Assembly (NCBI RefSeq): GCF_965138505.1
Contig: NZ_CBCSCO010000001.1
Location: 558,001-622,000 of the forward strand
Direction of reading: 5' to 3'
Origin: Litorimonas haliclonae
GTDB taxonomy: Bacteria > Pseudomonadota > Alphaproteobacteria > Caulobacterales > Maricaulaceae
Length of the DNA: 64,000 nucleotides
The first letter of the stretch is position 1; each line of letters begins with the position of its first letter. A program made the position numbers and the translations under genes. This document shows positions 62,298-64,000 of this stretch, one piece after another. A model generated the notes under the pieces. That model made no database searches. It saw only the letters and a list, made by a program, of their open reading frames with translations, and was not told the DNA's origin.

Positions 62298-63290
62298 TCA
62301 CCTCTTTTGAAGAATATAATCCGCAACAGCAAAGCCTGACATCGCCGCGCCCTCAACCCGTCCGCCTTGGCACCAGTCACCAATGGCAAAAAGATTTTTA
62401 TGCGGGTCACTGAGAAACGGTTGTTCAGGCGAGGTTTCGACACTCGCATAGAGCCAACGGTGCAGGCTGATATGCTCTGGCTGGGTCAAATCAAGCCGGG
62501 TCAAAGCCGCTGTAATTTCCATCATTATTGCACGTACGTCCTCCGGATTTGTCTTAGCATGCGCATTAGACCATTCCGGTGCGGCGTGAACCACCAATGT
62601 CCCTAAATTATTGGCCCGGCCCGGCTTCGCACTATTGATCGCTAACCAGGCCACCGGCAAATCGCTTACCCGCAAGCTCTCCCAGCCGAGATCAATAGGG
62701 CTTTTTAGTCCAACCATCAGGGCGAAGCAGGCGTTCATCTTGGCCGAAGCCAGCAGCTCTCGATCTTTGAAATTTTCAGGAAGTAACTTAACAGCCTGTT
62801 CAGGCGGCGCCGTACAAATGACCATATCAAAGCCGCTTCGGTCCTGACCTGCCCCGCCGTCTGAATCCTCAAAGCCGACCGTCCAGAGGCCGTTTTGATC
62901 GCGATTGAGCGACGATACTCTATGAAGTTTTATGATATCTAGCCCCTTGGCCAGATGTTTGGCAAAGCTGTTCATTCGCGGCGCACCAACCCATCGCTCC
63001 CCTCCGGTATCGGTGGTGAGTAGCCCTTTTTTTAAATAGAGGGCCCGCCCGTCCCATCGGTCAACGGCGCGGTCTTTTTTCGCCTCGCTCAAAAGTTCAC
63101 GAAACCTGTCTTGCGTGGCTGTGAAATATTGCGCGCCGTGATCATACTCAAACGGACCGTTATAGCGGGTGGATAGACGTCCGCCGACGCCGCGCGACTT
63201 TTCGAAAAGGGTCACGCTCAGTCCGGCATTGGTCAGTTCTTTCGCAGCGCACAAGCCGGAAACGCCGGCGCCAATTATTGCAACTCTCAT
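62298..63290 (-). CDS. Renalase-like NAD(P)/FAD-dependent oxidoreductase
   Basis: A 330-residue flavoprotein. The FAD motif VAIIGAGVSGLCAAKELTNAGLSVTLFEKSRGVGGRLSTRY opens the protein; the FAIGDWCQGGRVEGAAMSGFAVAD end is the second FAD motif. A Tyr/His-rich centre (DHGAQYFT) is typical of renalase-like amine-oxidase relatives. The substrate is unknown. Some distance (44 bases) separates it from msrC, which it precedes. Confidence 0.88.
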   Translation of the reverse strand: MRVAIIGAGVSGLCAAKELTNAGLSVTLFEKSRGVGGRLSTRYNGPFEYDHGAQYFTATQDRFRELLSEAKKDRAVDRWDGRALYLKKGLLTTDTGGERWVGAPRMNSFAKHLAKGLDIIKLHRVSSLNRDQNGLWTVGFEDSDGGAGQDRSGFDMVICTAPPEQAVKLLPENFKDRELLASAKMNACFALMVGLKSPIDLGWESLRVSDLPVAWLAINSAKPGRANNLGTLVVHAAPEWSNAHAKTNPEDVRAIMMEITAALTRLDLTQPEHISLHRWLYASVETSPEQPFLSDPHKNLFAIGDWCQGGRVEGAAMSGFAVADYILQKR

Positions 63291-63596
63291 TTTGAGCCTC
63301 TTATAAATTCAGTCTTGTCAGATTTTTCATTGTCTACCAGTTGATACGGAGTAGGGCTTAAAATGGGCAAATAAATAGCATTGGTTAGTCCAGTAACACT
63401 AATTTACATTCTTTAATTTTCTCAACGCCCCGAAACACGAGATTGGCCTTGACTTAAATGACGTCGTATAGTGGAACAAAATGCAGTTTCGGACATAAAT
63501 TTCCGTAATGAATGACAGCGCTGTCAAGATAATATATTGCGTGTAAAAACGATTCTAAAAATTTAATCGCGTTTTTAGCTTTTAAAAGGAAATAGT
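63291..63596. promoter_or_regulatory. Intergenic region with gap promoter
   Basis: A 306-base AT-rich gap between the divergent renalase-like gene and gap. AAAGGAAATAGT immediately before the gap ATG is a ribosome site. No clear transcription-factor site or terminator is visible. Confidence 0.4.
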
Positions 63597-64000
63597 ATGA
63601 CCACTCGCCTCGCCATTAATGGATTTGGACGCATTGGCCGCAACGTGCTGCGCGCCCTTTATGAGCAAGGCCGGGATGACCTCCAAGTCGGTGCGATTAA
63701 CGATCTGTCGTCTACGGATAATTTGGCCCATCTTCTGAAATACGACTCCGTTCATGGGCGGTTCCCCGGCACAATCAAAGCCACGGAAAATAGTTTGGAT
63801 ATTGGTCAGGGGCCTATTCAAGTCACGTCCGTGCGCAATCTGGAAGACCAAAACTGGGCGGATAATCAAGTCGATATCGTTTTGGAATGTACCGGAATTT
63901 TCACGGCCCGCGACGCAGCGGCAAAGCATCTCGACGCCGGCGCGAAGCGTGTGCTTATCTCCGCCCCCGGAGCCAATGCTGACAAGACGATTGTTTACGG
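63597..64000 (+). CDS. gap: Glyceraldehyde-3-phosphate dehydrogenase (partial)
   Basis: Glycolytic NAD-dependent enzyme. Starting TTRLAINGFGRIGRNVLRALYEQG, it shows the NAD-binding Rossmann GxGxxG, then SSTDNLAHLLKYDSVHGRFPG, DIVLECTGIFTARDAAAKHLDAGAKRVLISAPG. Only about 134 codons are inside the window; the catalytic cysteine lies beyond the edge. AAGGA precedes the ATG. Confidence 0.95.
   Translation, partial: MTTRLAINGFGRIGRNVLRALYEQGRDDLQVGAINDLSSTDNLAHLLKYDSVHGRFPGTIKATENSLDIGQGPIQVTSVRNLEDQNWADNQVDIVLECTGIFTARDAAAKHLDAGAKRVLISAPGANADKTIVY

Overview
This 64 kb window comes from the chromosome of a flagellated, aerobic alphaproteobacterium. The pointers are an ATP12-type F1-ATPase chaperone, an imuA-imuB-dnaE2 mutagenesis cassette behind an alphaproteobacterial SOS box (GTTC-N7-GTTC), a CtrA-type TTAA-N7-TTAA box in a motility promoter, and a DUF6468 gene behind fliL. 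A Caulobacterales/Hyphomonadales-like lineage fits best; this placement is inference, as no rRNA is present.

Layout. 0.1-14.7 kb is a flagellar block: fliM-motA and motB diverge; flgE, flgK, flgL and flgI run rightward; fliF-fliH-fliN-fliP-fliG form a tightly overlapped leftward operon; fliL-DUF6468-motE-like run rightward. 14.7-22.5 kb holds a Crp/Fnr regulator and central metabolism: phosphoglucomutase, a ferredoxin-reductase-type flavoprotein, acetyl-CoA synthetase and a two-subunit (large SSS plus DUF4212) symporter. 22.9-28.2 kb is the imuA-imuB-dnaE2 operon. 28.3-30.95 kb looks like the scar of an integrative element at tRNA-Leu(GAG): an integrase fragment and two small stress-type enzymes.

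31-42.7 kb: lipB, two DUF805 membrane proteins, then a leftward run degP-rarA-crcB-rluC-atp12-kefB-like, and a BlaI/M56 peptidase operon with a peculiar leucine-periodic membrane protein. A 1.0 kb non-coding stretch before ileS is full of direct and inverted repeats. 43.7-55.4 kb: ileS, small membrane proteins, folE, DUF1499, an alpha/beta hydrolase, a possible CYTH-like protein, and the pccB-pccA carboxylase operon. That operon is interrupted by an AT-rich gene with a HEPN-like RNxxxH motif. 55.7-64 kb: a two-gene RND efflux system, an Ig-like anchored protein, a LOG-family hydrolase, free-methionine-sulfoxide reductase, a renalase-like flavoprotein and the start of gap (GAPDH), cut by the window edge.

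Most of the window is housekeeping. The parts most worth a second look are the HEPN-like gene inside the pcc operon, the strict Leu-x-x repeat protein in the M56/BlaI operon, the SOS box that contains the imuA ribosome binding site, the rarA reading frame whose conserved N-terminus begins directly after the degP stop without a normal start codon, and the repeat cluster at 42.8-43.7 kb.
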